Source: Dastarcus helophoroides | Lineage: Eukaryota; Arthropoda; Insecta; Coleoptera; Bothrideridae | Assembly (NCBI GenBank): GCA_028583605.1 | Contig: CM053329.1 | Span: 2,852,001 to 2,916,000 of the forward strand | DNA length: 64,000 nt | Direction: 5' to 3' | Made by a program: the position numbers and the translations under genes | In this document: positions 11,865-21,345 of the stretch, piece after piece | Layout: every line of letters begins with the position of its first letter | Position numbering within the stretch: the stretch's first letter is position 1 | Notes under the pieces: generated by a model | Seen by the model: only the letters and a program-made list of their open reading frames with translations | The model's database searches: none | Told to the model about the DNA's origin: nothing

Positions 11865-12065
11865 TTTCAGATAAATGTGCATCTTATGCACTAGTGCATC
11901 TTATGTGTGACAACGTCCTGCAATGGTTTTCTGCGTTCTTAAAATCCTAACCTAAATCATTAAATATTTTGATTTGTTGTCTTAGAAGTGATTCTATTAT
12001 AATTTACGTTGTTTCTGCTAAACACTATTAAATTGTTAATAATGTTGGTAAAAATAATATGTCCA
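11865..12065 (+). repeat. Dispersed repeat R3, copy 2
   Basis: Second direct copy of the repeat at 10785-11063, with the same ordered blocks (aaaatcctaacct, atcattaaatattttgat, attaaattgttaataatg). It ends immediately before the hAT element at 12080. Confidence 0.6.
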
Positions 12066-12309
12066 ATTATTTTTGAGACCAGTGGCAGCTCGTGACTAAA
12101 ATTAATGGGGGTGCTGCTCCAGAAAATTCTGAGCCTTTATTTAAAAATTATTCTAAAGAAAATAAATATGTTTAGAAAAATTTTTTTTTTTGAAAACTTG
12201 ATAAGATCCTAAGATAACAAAACCAATATTTTTTACATATTAAATGGTTACAGTTCAAACTTTCATTTAAAAGAAAAATCTATTCTTCTTGTTTTATTTA
12301 TTTATTTAA

Positions 12310-12776
12310 ACTAAGGAAATCTTTTTCAATCGAAAGCACTGGAAGGGCATTTATTCTTTCTGATTTCATAGTGCTTCTTAGAAAAGTTTTGATTTCTTTT
12401 TAGTGTTGAAAAGCAGCGTTCTGCCTCTGAAGTAGTCATAGGAATTGTCAAAAAGATTTTAATTAATTTTTGTAATTTCACTAAAAACATCATCTAGATT
12501 ATTTTCCAAGATAAATTTCAGCAGATCAATTAATTTTCAATAATCATTAATATCAGACCTAGAATAAAATACTTTTAGTTCGTTTGAAAGTTTTTCTTTG
12601 TCAATCATGGGATATGCATCAGTGGTCAGTACTATCCCTTCTGTGGGATGTTCATTCTTAAAAGCAGAGAAGCGCGTCTTGTCGAACAATTTAGCATCCA
12701 CTAAATGATTAGTGGAAGAATATCTGTCCAATATATCAACAATTATACAGTCACACACTTCTTTAGCTTCTGCCAT
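12310..12776 (-). pseudogene. hAT transposase C-terminal remnant (copy A)
   Basis: From an ATG at 12776 the frame reads [20 protein letters not shown], continues through [20 protein letters not shown] and stops after SRSDINDY (12537). Shifted frames beyond the stop still carry the region that corresponds to the C-terminal dimerisation domain of copy B, but with frameshifts and lost residues. It would encode only the end of a hAT transposase of the ZMYM1-like/THAP9-unrelated type common in insects. It is non-functional. Confidence 0.8.
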
Positions 12777-13269
12777 GAGTGTTTTTGAAGGATTCTAACA
12801 GTACTTTGAATTTCTTAATTCTAAAATAGCAGTTTTTATCAAAGTAAAATAAACTGGGCATCGCAATTGCAAGAAAATTCAATGTTACAAAAAATACAGT
12901 CGAAAGCTCATGATTAAAATCGAAATTTAAAAAAAATCTCCAAATTTATTTTAAACATTTTTATTGAAATTTAAAGATAAAATCGACATTTCATATTCAA
13001 GTATTCGACAAAAGGTTGAAATTCGAGTATAAAGACAAAATTTAAAAATAAATTTTTTAAACAAAATTTATTTAATCTTTAATTTAGAAGATTATTGCAT
13101 GACTTAAGGTAGGAAATTATTATTTCATTATTTATCATTATCTATTAATACGAGTTTAAAAATAAAAATGAATTATTTTTTATAAAATAATTCATTTTTG
13201 CAAAAACAAATTGTTCTCAATGGTTGTTATTTTTTCTGAAATAATTATATAAAACTTTTTTCTTAAGTA

Positions 13270-14128
13270 GGGGAGACTGGGGTATTCTGGACCACGGGGA
13301 ATTGCGGACCAGCTTCATATTTTTTCCTCTAATAATGGTTGATAGCTACAAATAACTGTCGTCCACTCGCCTCATGTTAAGCTTATTTTCCCTTCAGTAC
13401 TCGACTTGTGTACACGAACCCTTACATAGCTTCGATACCAAATTGAATTCGAAATTTTTTTTTTCACTTTAGAATTTTCTCTAATTTGACCACATTTTTC
13501 GAGAACCAACTCACAATATTTGCGGAACATGAAGTTTTGCATGAAGTTTATATTGTGTTACTCATATGCTGCAATATTGTTAAAAATCACGTTCGGGGAA
13601 TTACGGACCACTTTTGTCGTGGAATCATGGATCACCCAATTCTTTACATTTCACAAGCTAATTTCGTGTAATTGATGCATATAAGTGATTATTCATGCAA
13701 ATTTTCAGCACAGCATTATTTTTCGGCAATTTCTAATAGTTTTTTGGTAAAATAATAATTTCGTTTCAAACTGATTTTCATTGCCATTTGTCACGCCACC
13801 ACACTTTGTTTCTCTTTCATAATAAATCTTTTGCATCTGCATTCTGCATTCTGAATCAAAAACAAGAAGATTTTTCTACTACATTTTTCCATTTTTAATC
13901 GATTTACAAAGTGGTACGTAATTCCCCGACATTTTTCAAAATCGCAAAAATGCAATTTTTGCGCCAACTATTATAAGTTGTATAATTTAATACAATTTGA
14001 CCAAACTGTTGCGACCCTAAGAGAGATTATTAGTTGTACTACAAATTCAAGCTTTGAAATTTTCAAAAAAAAATATTTTTTTGCCACCTTTTAGCCAACA
14101 TAAAAAGACGGTCCACCCCAGTCTCCCC
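13270..14128. mobile_element. TA-flanked non-autonomous DNA element nested in hAT copy A
   Basis: Inverted ends GGGGAGACTGGGG (13270) and CCCCAGTCTCCCC (to 14128) lie between TA dinucleotides at 13268-13269 and 14129-14130. Comparison with the sister hAT copy shows the empty site, so 859 bp plus one TA were added. Internal phrases about ggaattacggaccac / gtaattccccgac recur in both orientations. The ORF at 13486-13671 has no recognisable product. TA duplication suggests mobilisation by a Tc1/mariner-like transposase; the family is not identified. Confidence 0.85.
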
Positions 14129-14654
14129 TACATTTATTAAATTAATACTAATCCCAACTGACAAATGATATTAAATTAAATTATGCGTTCGATTCGCATT
14201 GCTTCGATTTCGCTCGCGGCGTTACTTCGCCGGGAATGATAGTAACCGCAAGTTTTAGCGTAGTGCCGGGATAGATTGTAATGGCAGAGTTTAGCCGCTA
14301 ATCCAGTACGCCACGGTCAGTACTGCGGGAAGAGCAGTGCTTTTTCGCCTTTGCAGAAGCATATGAAGCTTTCTATGCGCGCAAACGTACAACGTTCAAA
14401 TACCTCGTCGTTGAAACTGTGGAGCACACAGTTCCTTACTCGATACAAATATTATATTTGCATCTTTTTTCATGAATGGGGCATTGCTACTAATAAACTG
14501 ATATTAACCTTAAGGGTTATATATCTATAATGTACAAGTACATATAAAGAAAGAGCAAAAGAAAAAAGACCTCATATTAAAGGTTATTGATAGATGGAAT
14601 TTGGGGGTGCTGCAGTTCCGCAGTGCCTACATGCGAGCCGTCACTGCCTGAGAC

Positions 14655-14720
14655 ATAGGCAATACCACGATAAACTTATATCGGTATGTCGGGCCGCATC
14701 TAGCTTTTCATCGTGTAACT
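14655..14720. repeat. Fragment similar to the LINE 5' flank at 1527-1570
   Basis: Contains aacttatatcggtatgtcg followed by gcatc, like 1526-1557. It is a short junction piece between the hAT element and the gypsy body. Confidence 0.4.
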
Positions 14721-16136
14721 TAATTTAGGAAGCAAAAGACCAGGCGACCAGAAGCACAACATGTTATAACTGTGGCAAACCGGAGCATCTCAAGAAGGAT
14801 TGCAGGTCAGCCCCAAGAAGTCGACAAGCCCCACAGCAAGTAAACTAAAATCAGTCAGTGAGAAGGGGCACTCACTATCTGGTGTCGACCAACCAGCCTT
14901 CCTTCTATCAAACAGATAAAAAGAACTATGGAAAGTTTGGTAGTGGAAGCCAGCGTAGATGGAAGGAATATATAGTCAACAGTGGACACAGGAGCCATGG
15001 CGACCCAAGACGCTTTTACTGATGGAGACCAAAATCTCGGAAACACGGACGTAATTCGACACAAAATCAACACTGGCGATGCAACACCTATTCGTTAACC
15101 CCAACAAGATTACCTGTAGCCAAGCAAGATGAAGTCGCAGGACTAGTTAAGCAGGTGATAAAGGATGGAGTCATGGAAGATCTAATAGTCCATGGTCTTC
15201 CCATGTAGTCTTGGTTATAAAGAAGGACGGGTCAACAAGATTCTGTGTCGACTACCGGAAATTAAACGACGTCGCTAAGAAGGACAGCAATCCCTTGCCA
15301 AGGATTAGCGACCCCCTAACAACCTTCTCTGGGTCCACCTGGTTTTCAACTCTGGACTTAAAAAGTGTATATTGACAAGTAAGCATAGACCCCGATGACA
15401 AAGAGAAGACCGACTTTTCATCTGGGTGTGGATTATATCAGTTCACGGTTATGCCTTTTGGACTATGCAACGCACCGACTACTTTCAAACGTCTAATGGA
15501 ACTGGTACTTCGAGGACTCACTTGGAAATCCTACTTGGTTTACTTAGATGACGTCACGGTGATGGGCAAGAGTTTTAAAGAACATCTAGAAAATCTTCAA
15601 GAAGTCTTCGACAGGTTAAAGCAAGCTAACTTAAAGCTAAATCCGAAGAAGCGCTCTTTATTCCAAAGGAAAGTAGAATTCTTGGGCCACACTGTATCAG
15701 CCGCAGAAGTAGAAACAAATATCAGCAAGACTCAAGCAATCAGTGACTGGCCGAGACCCAAAGATAAACATGAACTGAGGAATTTCCTGCACTTATTACA
15801 GAAGATTTGTCAAAATTTTCGCCAACATCGCTGCGCCATTACACGACTAACAGAAGGGAGAACGCCGTATATCTGGACTTCCCATTGTGATACCGCTTTC
15901 CGAAAACTGAAGTCCGCCTTGCGTACAAGCCTTTCTTAGCTTATCCTCAGCAGAATGGAAGTTCGTGTTGGACACTGCTGCCAGCAACGTCGGCATTGTG
16001 GCTGTGCTGTCCCAAGTTCAAGGCCCTGCAGAAAGAGTTATCGAATATTACACCAAGATCCTGACGAAGCTGGAGAGGAACTATTGCACCACCAGGAAGT
16101 AACTTCTTACGATAGAGAAGGCCGTGGTGGAAAGGA

Positions 16137-16252
16137 CTGATACTCGAGTATCTCTCTGAAGATTACAACTTGACTGTCGAAACGCGTTAGAGCAACGTTT
16201 GTTGTGTTTTTTAATCTTTCTTGGTTTCAGGGGACAAGTTCTGTATTTCAAC
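16137..16252 (+). repeat. Hammerhead-core repeat (HCR), copy 1, nested in gypsy
   Basis: The gypsy RNase H frame breaks at about 16137 and resumes at about 16250 (FHKYLF). The intervening bases are a copy of the repeat also at 20853-21060, 22005-22130, 46634-46790 and 47165-47341: ctgaaga, gaaacgcgttagagcaac, then ttgtgttttttaatc and ttggtttcaggggacaag. It shows the repeat has moved after the gypsy element arrived. Confidence 0.7.
16151..16192 (+). ncRNA. Hammerhead-ribozyme-like core, copy 1
   Basis: CTGAAGA (16156-16162) and GAAA (16179-16182) match the two conserved boxes CUGANGA and GAAA. CTCT immediately before the first box pairs with AGAG (16189-16192), as stem I would. ACGCGT (16182-16187) is self-complementary, as in the minimal stem III of dimer-forming type I ribozymes, followed by T at the cleavage position. 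Stem II here is weak. One base more than the consensus lies between box 1 and stem II, so activity is doubtful. Confidence 0.3.
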
Positions 16253-17226
16253 TTCCACAAGTATTTGTTTTCTTGGTTACTCCGAATGAAGACGTACAGG
16301 GGCAGACGGCTAAATGGTTAGAAAGGCTCTAATAGTATCACTTTAAGGGGCATCATTGACCTCGACGACAGCATAACAAAGCTGACGCTTTGTCCAGAAG
16401 ACCTTGTGCGGATTGCAAACACTGCAGACAAGTTGAGGACCATAAGAACATGGTGGATGTAAGGGTCACGTCTGTTCAGCCAGAAGATGAATAGACTGTT
16501 GAAGGTCTTCGGGAGCTACAGAAGAACGACACTGATATCGGACCCATATTGGAATGGAAAGAAGCTGGAGATAGACCTGAATGGGAAGAAGTTTCCGACA
16601 GAAGTCCAGCTCTTAAGAATTAGTGAGCCCAATGGAAAACCCTTCAGGTAGAGGACGGAATGCTCAAGAGGGCATGGGAAAGCGCGGATGGAAAACCTGT
16701 CAACTTGCAGTTGGTGGTTCCTCAGGAAAAGATTCCCACGTGGGAGGTGCAAAATGGGACCTCTGGTGGACATCTAAGGATAAACAAGACCCTGGAAAAA
16801 ATTTTGAAACGGTTCTATTAGGTTAACTGCAGGGAGGACGTCGAGCGGTGGTGTCGGAAATGTGTCACCTGCGCTGCATCCAAGGTTCTTCATACACGAT
16901 CCAGAGGGGCCCTAAAGCAGTATAATGTGGGAACTCTATTTAAAAGAATTGCAATCGATGTGGCGGGACCATTTCCAGCATCAGACGATGGAAACAAGTA
17001 CATACTGGTGGCTATTTCAGTAAATGGCCTGAAGCGTACGCCATCCCGAACCAGGAGGCTACAGTCGCAAGGATTCTTGTGGATAACTTCATCTGTCGAT
17101 TTGATGTTCCCTTGGAACTACACTCAGACCAAGGAAGGAACTTCGAGTTAGGGGCTTTTCAAGAGGTATGCCGTCTTCTTGGAATAAAGAAAACTCGAAA
17201 CAAACCTCTTCATCCACAGTCTGATG

Positions 17227-17268
17227 GAATGGTGGAAAGAATGGTGGAATGGTGGAAAGAATGGTGGT
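17227..17268 (+). repeat. 20-base tandem duplication inside integrase
   Basis: The unit aatggtggaaagaatggtgg occurs twice in a row. Since 20 is not a multiple of three, the integrase frame changes here: the residues before it read in one frame and EEHLSNVVSKHQRDWD after it in another. Confidence 0.75.
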
Positions 17269-17810
17269 ACCTTGGAGGAACATCTTTCGAATGTCGTTTC
17301 CAAGCATCAGAGAGACTGGGACCGACAACCATCACTGTTTCTAATGGCCTATCGCGCGGCAACTCATGAAATTACAGGTCAGATTTCGGCAAAAATGATC
17401 TTCGGGAGGGAACTGCGGCTTCCGTGTGACTTGATGTTTGGATCACCAAGGGAGTCCCCTAGGGAGACGATGGGTTTCGTAGACGGCTGGCGAGAAGCGA
17501 TATTGGAGACACATGCCCTGGTGCGGACAAAGATCAACTTGGCGATGGACCGGATGAAAACAAGATATGATGTAAACGCCAACCATCGAGGTTTCAGCGA
17601 GGGCGAATTGGTATGGTTCTACAATCCTCAGCGGAGGAAAAAAATTCGCCGAAGTTTACGCCATCTTGGGAAGGGCCGTACAAAGTGCTGAAGAGGATCA
17701 ACGACTTGGTATACAGGATCCAACGTTACCCCAGGACCACGATGTGCAAATATAGTGGCGAGATGACTGATTGGAACTGATCGGGACGATCAGTCTTAAG
17801 AGGGAGGCAG

Positions 17811-18128
17811 TGTAACAAAATGTAATTATAAAATTTAGTTAAGAATTTTTTAGAAAATTCGATAAGGGGAAGCGGCCGCTATAATGAATCAAACGGCAGA
17901 TAAACGCTTCAGAAATGTCCGCAAATGATAAGACTTATCTGTACATTCTCTCTAGAACCCGGAAGGGAATCTTTAAATAGGTGTTCCTGTCGGCTTTCCC
18001 TCAGTTAGTTAGTTAATTAAACAGTGTAAGTGAGTTAATTAGTCAGTTGTAGTGTTTTGGAATCAGTTTGGAAATAAAGTGGTTACAATTCACGAAGAAT
18101 TAATCATTCGAACCGATAACGCGCAACA
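17811..18128 (+). mobile_element. 3' LTR of the gypsy element
   Basis: A purine-rich tract (aagagggaggcag) ends at 17810 and the LTR starts TGTAACAAAATG at 17811. It ends CGCGCAACA at 18128, so it has TG...CA ends and is 318 bp. It contains a TATA-like ctttaaatagg near 17970, a candidate initiator (cctcagttagtt) 30 bases later, and a polyadenylation hexamer (aaataaag) near 18072. No second LTR is in the window. Confidence 0.8.
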
Positions 18129-18364
18129 ATATTTAAAATGTTCGGTTTAATATTTTTCTGAAGCTATTTAAACACTCCAAACTTATTCCAGTTTGAACTA
18201 ATGAAGGAGATACTTATCCCTTTGGTATATTTACCCTGAATTGGTTTTTTTTATCCATGCGGCCGAATATATACCACAATTATAAGAAAAGCTCCCAATG
18301 ATCACGTGGTTGTTTTGATGCCCAGTAAAAAGAATTTTGACCGATTCTCTCGAAACACTAGAGC

Positions 18365-18600
18365 ACAGGTGGATGGTTGATGACTTATCACTTTTCTACA
18401 AGTAATTTCCTGGGAGATGCTCGCAGAAACTATTAAGATTGATACCCCCAAGGGCAAGATTTTTGAGGCATACAAGACAGTCGGGAGTCAGCAAATTCCT
18501 GTGTGGTCCAACTTGACACAGTGAAGACTTCTGTCTATGGAGACTCTTTTTTCCACAGAACTTCCGCTGACCGATTAAGCGACTGCAATACATGCAGACA
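18365..18600 (+). pseudogene. LINE ORF2 C-terminal fragment, copy 1
   Basis: In shifting frames the stretch gives VDDLSLFYK, FPGRC, then a Pro/Arg-rich block, then HTRQS and FFHRTSA. This order matches the C-terminal tail that follows reverse transcriptase in Jockey-like LINEs (ASLSLFYR, HGRCS, IPPP, TRxS, FxPRTS). It is similar at DNA level to 55820-56020 (tggatggttg, ttttctacaag, caaattcctgtg). Heavily decayed. Confidence 0.6.
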
Positions 18601-19492
18601 CTCTAGTTGGTTCAGCCCAAAAAAATCGAGAATTGGGAAAGAGATCTAGATCTAGTTTGTGGGAAAGAAAAACTGGAAAGTTTGGAAGAAAAGTTAGACC
18701 ACGTCCTCCGGCTATTAGCGCCAAGCCAGAGAAAGGCAAAGATCCAATTAGGCTAACAATGGATAGGGACTTTGGGTAGGATAGGGTATTATTTTTATGG
18801 CCACAACTTAACAAATATAGTATTTAAAAGTTGGAAATACTCTAAACCAGTGGAACGCGCCTTCCTGGAGATGCATAAAGGAATTATAACGAGGCCCACT
18901 GTGTTTAAACGTCTTAAGGAAGAAAACCTCTGAAGTCCTAAATCCACTCTTTAATTCATTTGGTCGTTGTTCAAGTTTTGACAATTTTAATTTGCAGCGC
19001 TCCAGTTTTAACTTGGGAAAAAACAAAAGCCCAAGTTTCGAGTCAGATTAAGAATTTTCGGAAAAACATTTTTATTTATTTAGACGTTTTAAGCAAAAGA
19101 TTAAATATTAAGTTTTGATAAAAATGTTGAGTGCAACTATTTCTAATTCAATTTAAGCGCAAAAATTAAACATAAATTTTGTTTTTTTTTGTTGTAAATT
19201 TAGCCTTATTCTCAAAATTTCGAGTTCCTGCTTTAAACTGAAAACTTGTTTTAATAAATTTTGAGCAAGTCAGTTAAAATATTTACTGCAAAATCACATT
19301 TTTCTTCAAATTTTTACTTAAATCATGAAATAAATGTTTCTTGAATTGCAGGTTTAGAACGGAATTTTGAGCTCAAGTTAAAATTTTAAAAAAAGTCTAA
19401 TAAGTTTTAATTCAAAAATTAAGAGTATAAACTCAAAAATCCTTTACTTGCAAAGGCAACAAATGAAAAACAAATAACAAATTAAAACATGA
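18601..19492. other. Intergenic region without recognisable gene
   Basis: Mostly AT-rich sequence; the region 18600-18800 is less AT-rich and may be further decayed retroelement. I see no intact ORF of known type. Confidence 0.3.
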
Positions 19493-19498
19493 TTTATT
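19493..19498 (-). terminator. Candidate polyadenylation signal of the HAUS8-like gene
   Basis: AATAAA on the minus strand, 64 bases after the stop codon of the gene ending at 19562. Confidence 0.5.
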
Positions 19499-19561
19499 AT
19501 AACCCTAATACAGAATAAGTCTTGTAAAAAAATATGCTATATACATAAATAAAATGATGAA

Positions 19562-20362
19562 TTAATTATCTCTTGGAACTTCATCATACTTTCCTTTAAC
19601 AGCAAACATATCAGACAACTCCTGCAGAAAGTTAATTGCAGACTCATTATAGAGTTTGGAAAAATCTGATGCCTTATTGTCAGCCGCCTTTTTAAGGTTA
19701 TTTATTTCAACAACTTTTTCACCTATTAAATTAACCTCCTGCAAAGTCTTACGAGATGCAATCAGTTTATTGATCAAATCAGTACATTCGCAAACTAATT
19801 TCATAAAAGTATCATATTCTTTTTGAGTTTTCAATGCTTTCACATTAACAAAATGCAGTGAGTTACTTGCTCGTTTGAGAACATTATGCAGATTATTCAT
19901 ATTTTGTTCAAAGCCAAAACTTTTCAGTGTTTTTATTAATTCATCAATTTCTTTCTTCAAAACTTGAATTTTTTCAAGAGCTTCTTCCTTTTGTTTAATC
20001 TCAGACACACTATCCTGCCTCTGACAATATTTCAGCTGCATGTCTAATAGGATATCTTTTTGATAAAGCAGTTGTTCCTTTAATTGCTCCTTATGATGTG
20101 CAATAGCTATTTTTACAATTTGTGCCTTCAGCAAACTTTGAAGATAATCATTGTAGGCTAAATCACATTCTAATTCGTAATCGGGGAGCGCAAGGAATTC
20201 CTTGTTATCGCCAAACTTCGTAATGTTTAAAACAGATTGGTCAGGGGTCGATCTTGATGAACGAAGATTACTTGGTGTAGAAAATAAGTTTGCCTTCAAA
20301 TTTCGCCGAGATGAAGTTGATTCGGGGGTACCTCGAGAGCCGAGAGCTTTCTTGGAACTCAT
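19562..20362 (-). CDS. Coiled-coil protein, possibly HAUS augmin-like complex subunit 8
   Basis: A single exon of 266 residues from an ATG at 20362. Residues 1-45 are basic and rich in Ser, Thr and Arg (STSSRRNLKAN, SNLRSSRSTPD), as expected for a disordered microtubule-binding tail. Residues about 62-150 are a long predicted coiled coil (QLKEQLLYQKDILLDMQLKY, KEEALEKIQVLKKEIDELIK), then FGFEQNMNNL and a block NSLHFVNVKAL, and a second helical stretch to about 250. This layout, a basic tail, coiled coil and then a short hydrophobic LHFVNV segment before another helix, resembles HAUS8, the augmin subunit that anchors gamma-tubulin-dependent microtubule branching in the spindle. Family sequences diverge fast and no signature residues prove it. 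Other coiled-coil centrosome or kinetochore proteins remain possible. Divergent from CTR9. Confidence 0.5.
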   Translation of the reverse strand: MSSKKALGSRGTPESTSSRRNLKANLFSTPSNLRSSRSTPDQSVLNITKFGDNKEFLALPDYELECDLAYNDYLQSLLKAQIVKIAIAHHKEQLKEQLLYQKDILLDMQLKYCQRQDSVSEIKQKEEALEKIQVLKKEIDELIKTLKSFGFEQNMNNLHNVLKRASNSLHFVNVKALKTQKEYDTFMKLVCECTDLINKLIASRKTLQEVNLIGEKVVEINNLKKAADNKASDFSKLYNESAINFLQELSDMFAVKGKYDEVPRDN

Positions 20363-20852
20363 CTTGAAAAGATATTGAAACTACAGAGCGATATTTTAAA
20401 ACGAAAGACGGTTTAAAGCACAAAAACAAAACATATTTTTGGAGGTTACATTTTTAAATTTAAGATCACAGAGGAAAAGTACGCTGTTTTGTCAGCGCGT
20501 ACCTCTTTACTAAATCTTGGTACTTATACGAAATGACATTTGAACTTTTGATGCGGCGTTGGCCACCTTAAGCTACAATTAAATTTCGAATCATCCTATC
20601 GTGCATCATGATATTTTGATAAAATAATTACAGTGCCGTTAGTGCCTTGCTACTTCTGTCGGTCAAGTTTTGCATTTGGGTCTTCTGAATTTTTAACTTT
20701 TTCTTGAACACCCAATTTTCCATACATCATATGCAGAGAGTCTAAAACCGCAGATATTTTGAAGAAGTCCTGTTTGCATTATATAGTCCATTTCAGATAA
20801 ATATGCATATGAGTAGGCTGTTAAGTAATAAATCAACCTTTAGATATTTTTG
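20363..20852. other. Upstream region of the HAUS8-like gene
   Basis: Contains the promoter and 5' untranslated region by position. The block tttcagataaatatgcatat near 20788-20808 resembles the start of R3 repeats. No other feature. Confidence 0.3.
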
Positions 20853-20945
20853 ATGGAACGGACTGGTCCTTGGTTATCTTCAAAAATTGAAATATAGAAC
20901 TTGTCCCCTGAAACCAAGAAAGATTTAAAAACACAACAAAGGTTG

Positions 20946-20986
20946 CTCTAACGCGTTTCGACAGCCAAGCTGTCATCTTCAGAGAG
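20946..20986 (-). ncRNA. Hammerhead-ribozyme-like core, copy 2
   Basis: On the minus strand: CTCT, CTGAAGA, then a perfect 6-bp stem GACAGC / GCTGTC with loop TTG, then GAAA, the self-complementary ACGCGT, T, and AGAG pairing with CTCT. All the hammerhead boxes are in type I order. An extra T between CTGAAGA and stem II departs from the consensus but could form a T-G pair across from the first G of GAAA. Activity is not shown. Confidence 0.4.
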
Positions 20987-20993
20987 GAAATTT

Positions 20994-21034
20994 CTCTCTA
21001 AAGATGACAGCTTGGCTGTCGAAACGCGTTAGAG
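20994..21034 (+). ncRNA. Hammerhead-like core, copy 3, mutated
   Basis: Same layout as the minus-strand core, but box 1 reads CTAAAGA, with the invariant G changed to A. Stem II (GACAGC / GCTGTC), GAAA (21021-21024) and AGAG (21031-21034) are intact. A G5 change should abolish cleavage. Confidence 0.3.
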
Positions 21035-21194
21035 CAACCTTTGTTGTGTTTTTTAACCTTTAGATTGCTTGTTAATAAAGTCACCAGAACTAAAGCTGCC
21101 TTCACGCAACAAATATGTGGATGATTAACGTGTCGCATATATTTCAAGGGTTGCTTGGCGGGAATAATCGAACTAAATGTTTTCCATATTCTTT

Positions 21195-21345
21195 TTATTT
21201 GATTAACTATTTAATAATTTTCAGCAGAAATTGACATAAATATAAAAGGATCACCCCTAATACAACCGACAACAAATCGAAATAACTACTGATTGGTTAG
21301 GTAAGCGTTTTAAGAGCACAGAATATCATTAAGAAGTATCACTAG
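21195..21345 (-). repeat. Dispersed repeat R3, copy 3
   Basis: The reverse complement carries the R3 blocks seen at 10950-11060: tttatgtcaatttctgctga, attattaaatagttaat and atatggaaaa. It is the shortest and most diverged copy. Confidence 0.45.

Larger units (their letters stand above)
12080..14646 (-). mobile_element. hAT element, copy A, internally deleted, with nested insertion
   Basis: The left end CAGTGGCAGCTCG (12080) and the right end CGAGCCGTCACTG (to 14646) are inverted repeats of hAT type. The flanking octamers are tttgagac (12072-12079) and cctgagac (14647-14654), an 8-bp target duplication with two changes. It is the same element as 30540-32251 in opposite orientation. Without the 861-bp nested insert and its TA duplication, it is about 1.71 kb, like its sister. 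A segment about 14375-14490 is absent from the sister copy, and a shorter one (around 12790-12830) is missing here. Confidence 0.9.
14725..17810 (+). pseudogene. Ty3/gypsy retrotransposon body, 5'-truncated and decayed
   Basis: Ordered gypsy motifs: gag zinc knuckle CYNCGKPEHLKKDC (14762-14803); aspartic protease DTGA (14985-14996); reverse transcriptase with PFGLCNAPTTF (from 15454) and YLDD catalytic motif (15541-15552); RNase H start with LDTAAS (about 15968); integrase zinc-finger end CVTC (about 16860-16872), core aspartates in AIDVAGPF (about 16950) and HSDQGRNFE (about 17120), and HPQSDGMVER; then a long C-terminal stretch LRLPCDLMFG to FYNPQRRKK. The order RT-RNase H-integrase and the motifs define Ty3/gypsy. 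Stops (for example near 15208 and 16100) and frameshifts make it dead. It has lost its 5' LTR and most of gag, carries a foreign repeat at about 16137-16252, and has a 20-base duplication in integrase at about 17227-17268. Confidence 0.9.
20853..21060. repeat. HCR repeat, copy 2, head-to-head palindrome
   Basis: A minus-oriented copy (20853-20989: ggaacggactggtcc, cttgtcccctgaaacc, acacaacaaaggttgctc) meets a plus-oriented partial copy (20991-21058). The inner arms of about 65 bases are almost perfect inverted repeats around aggaaattt, so the strand can fold into one long hairpin. A head-to-head partial copy is an arrangement known for Penelope-like elements, which also carry hammerhead motifs; no reverse transcriptase is present here. 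Confidence 0.8.
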
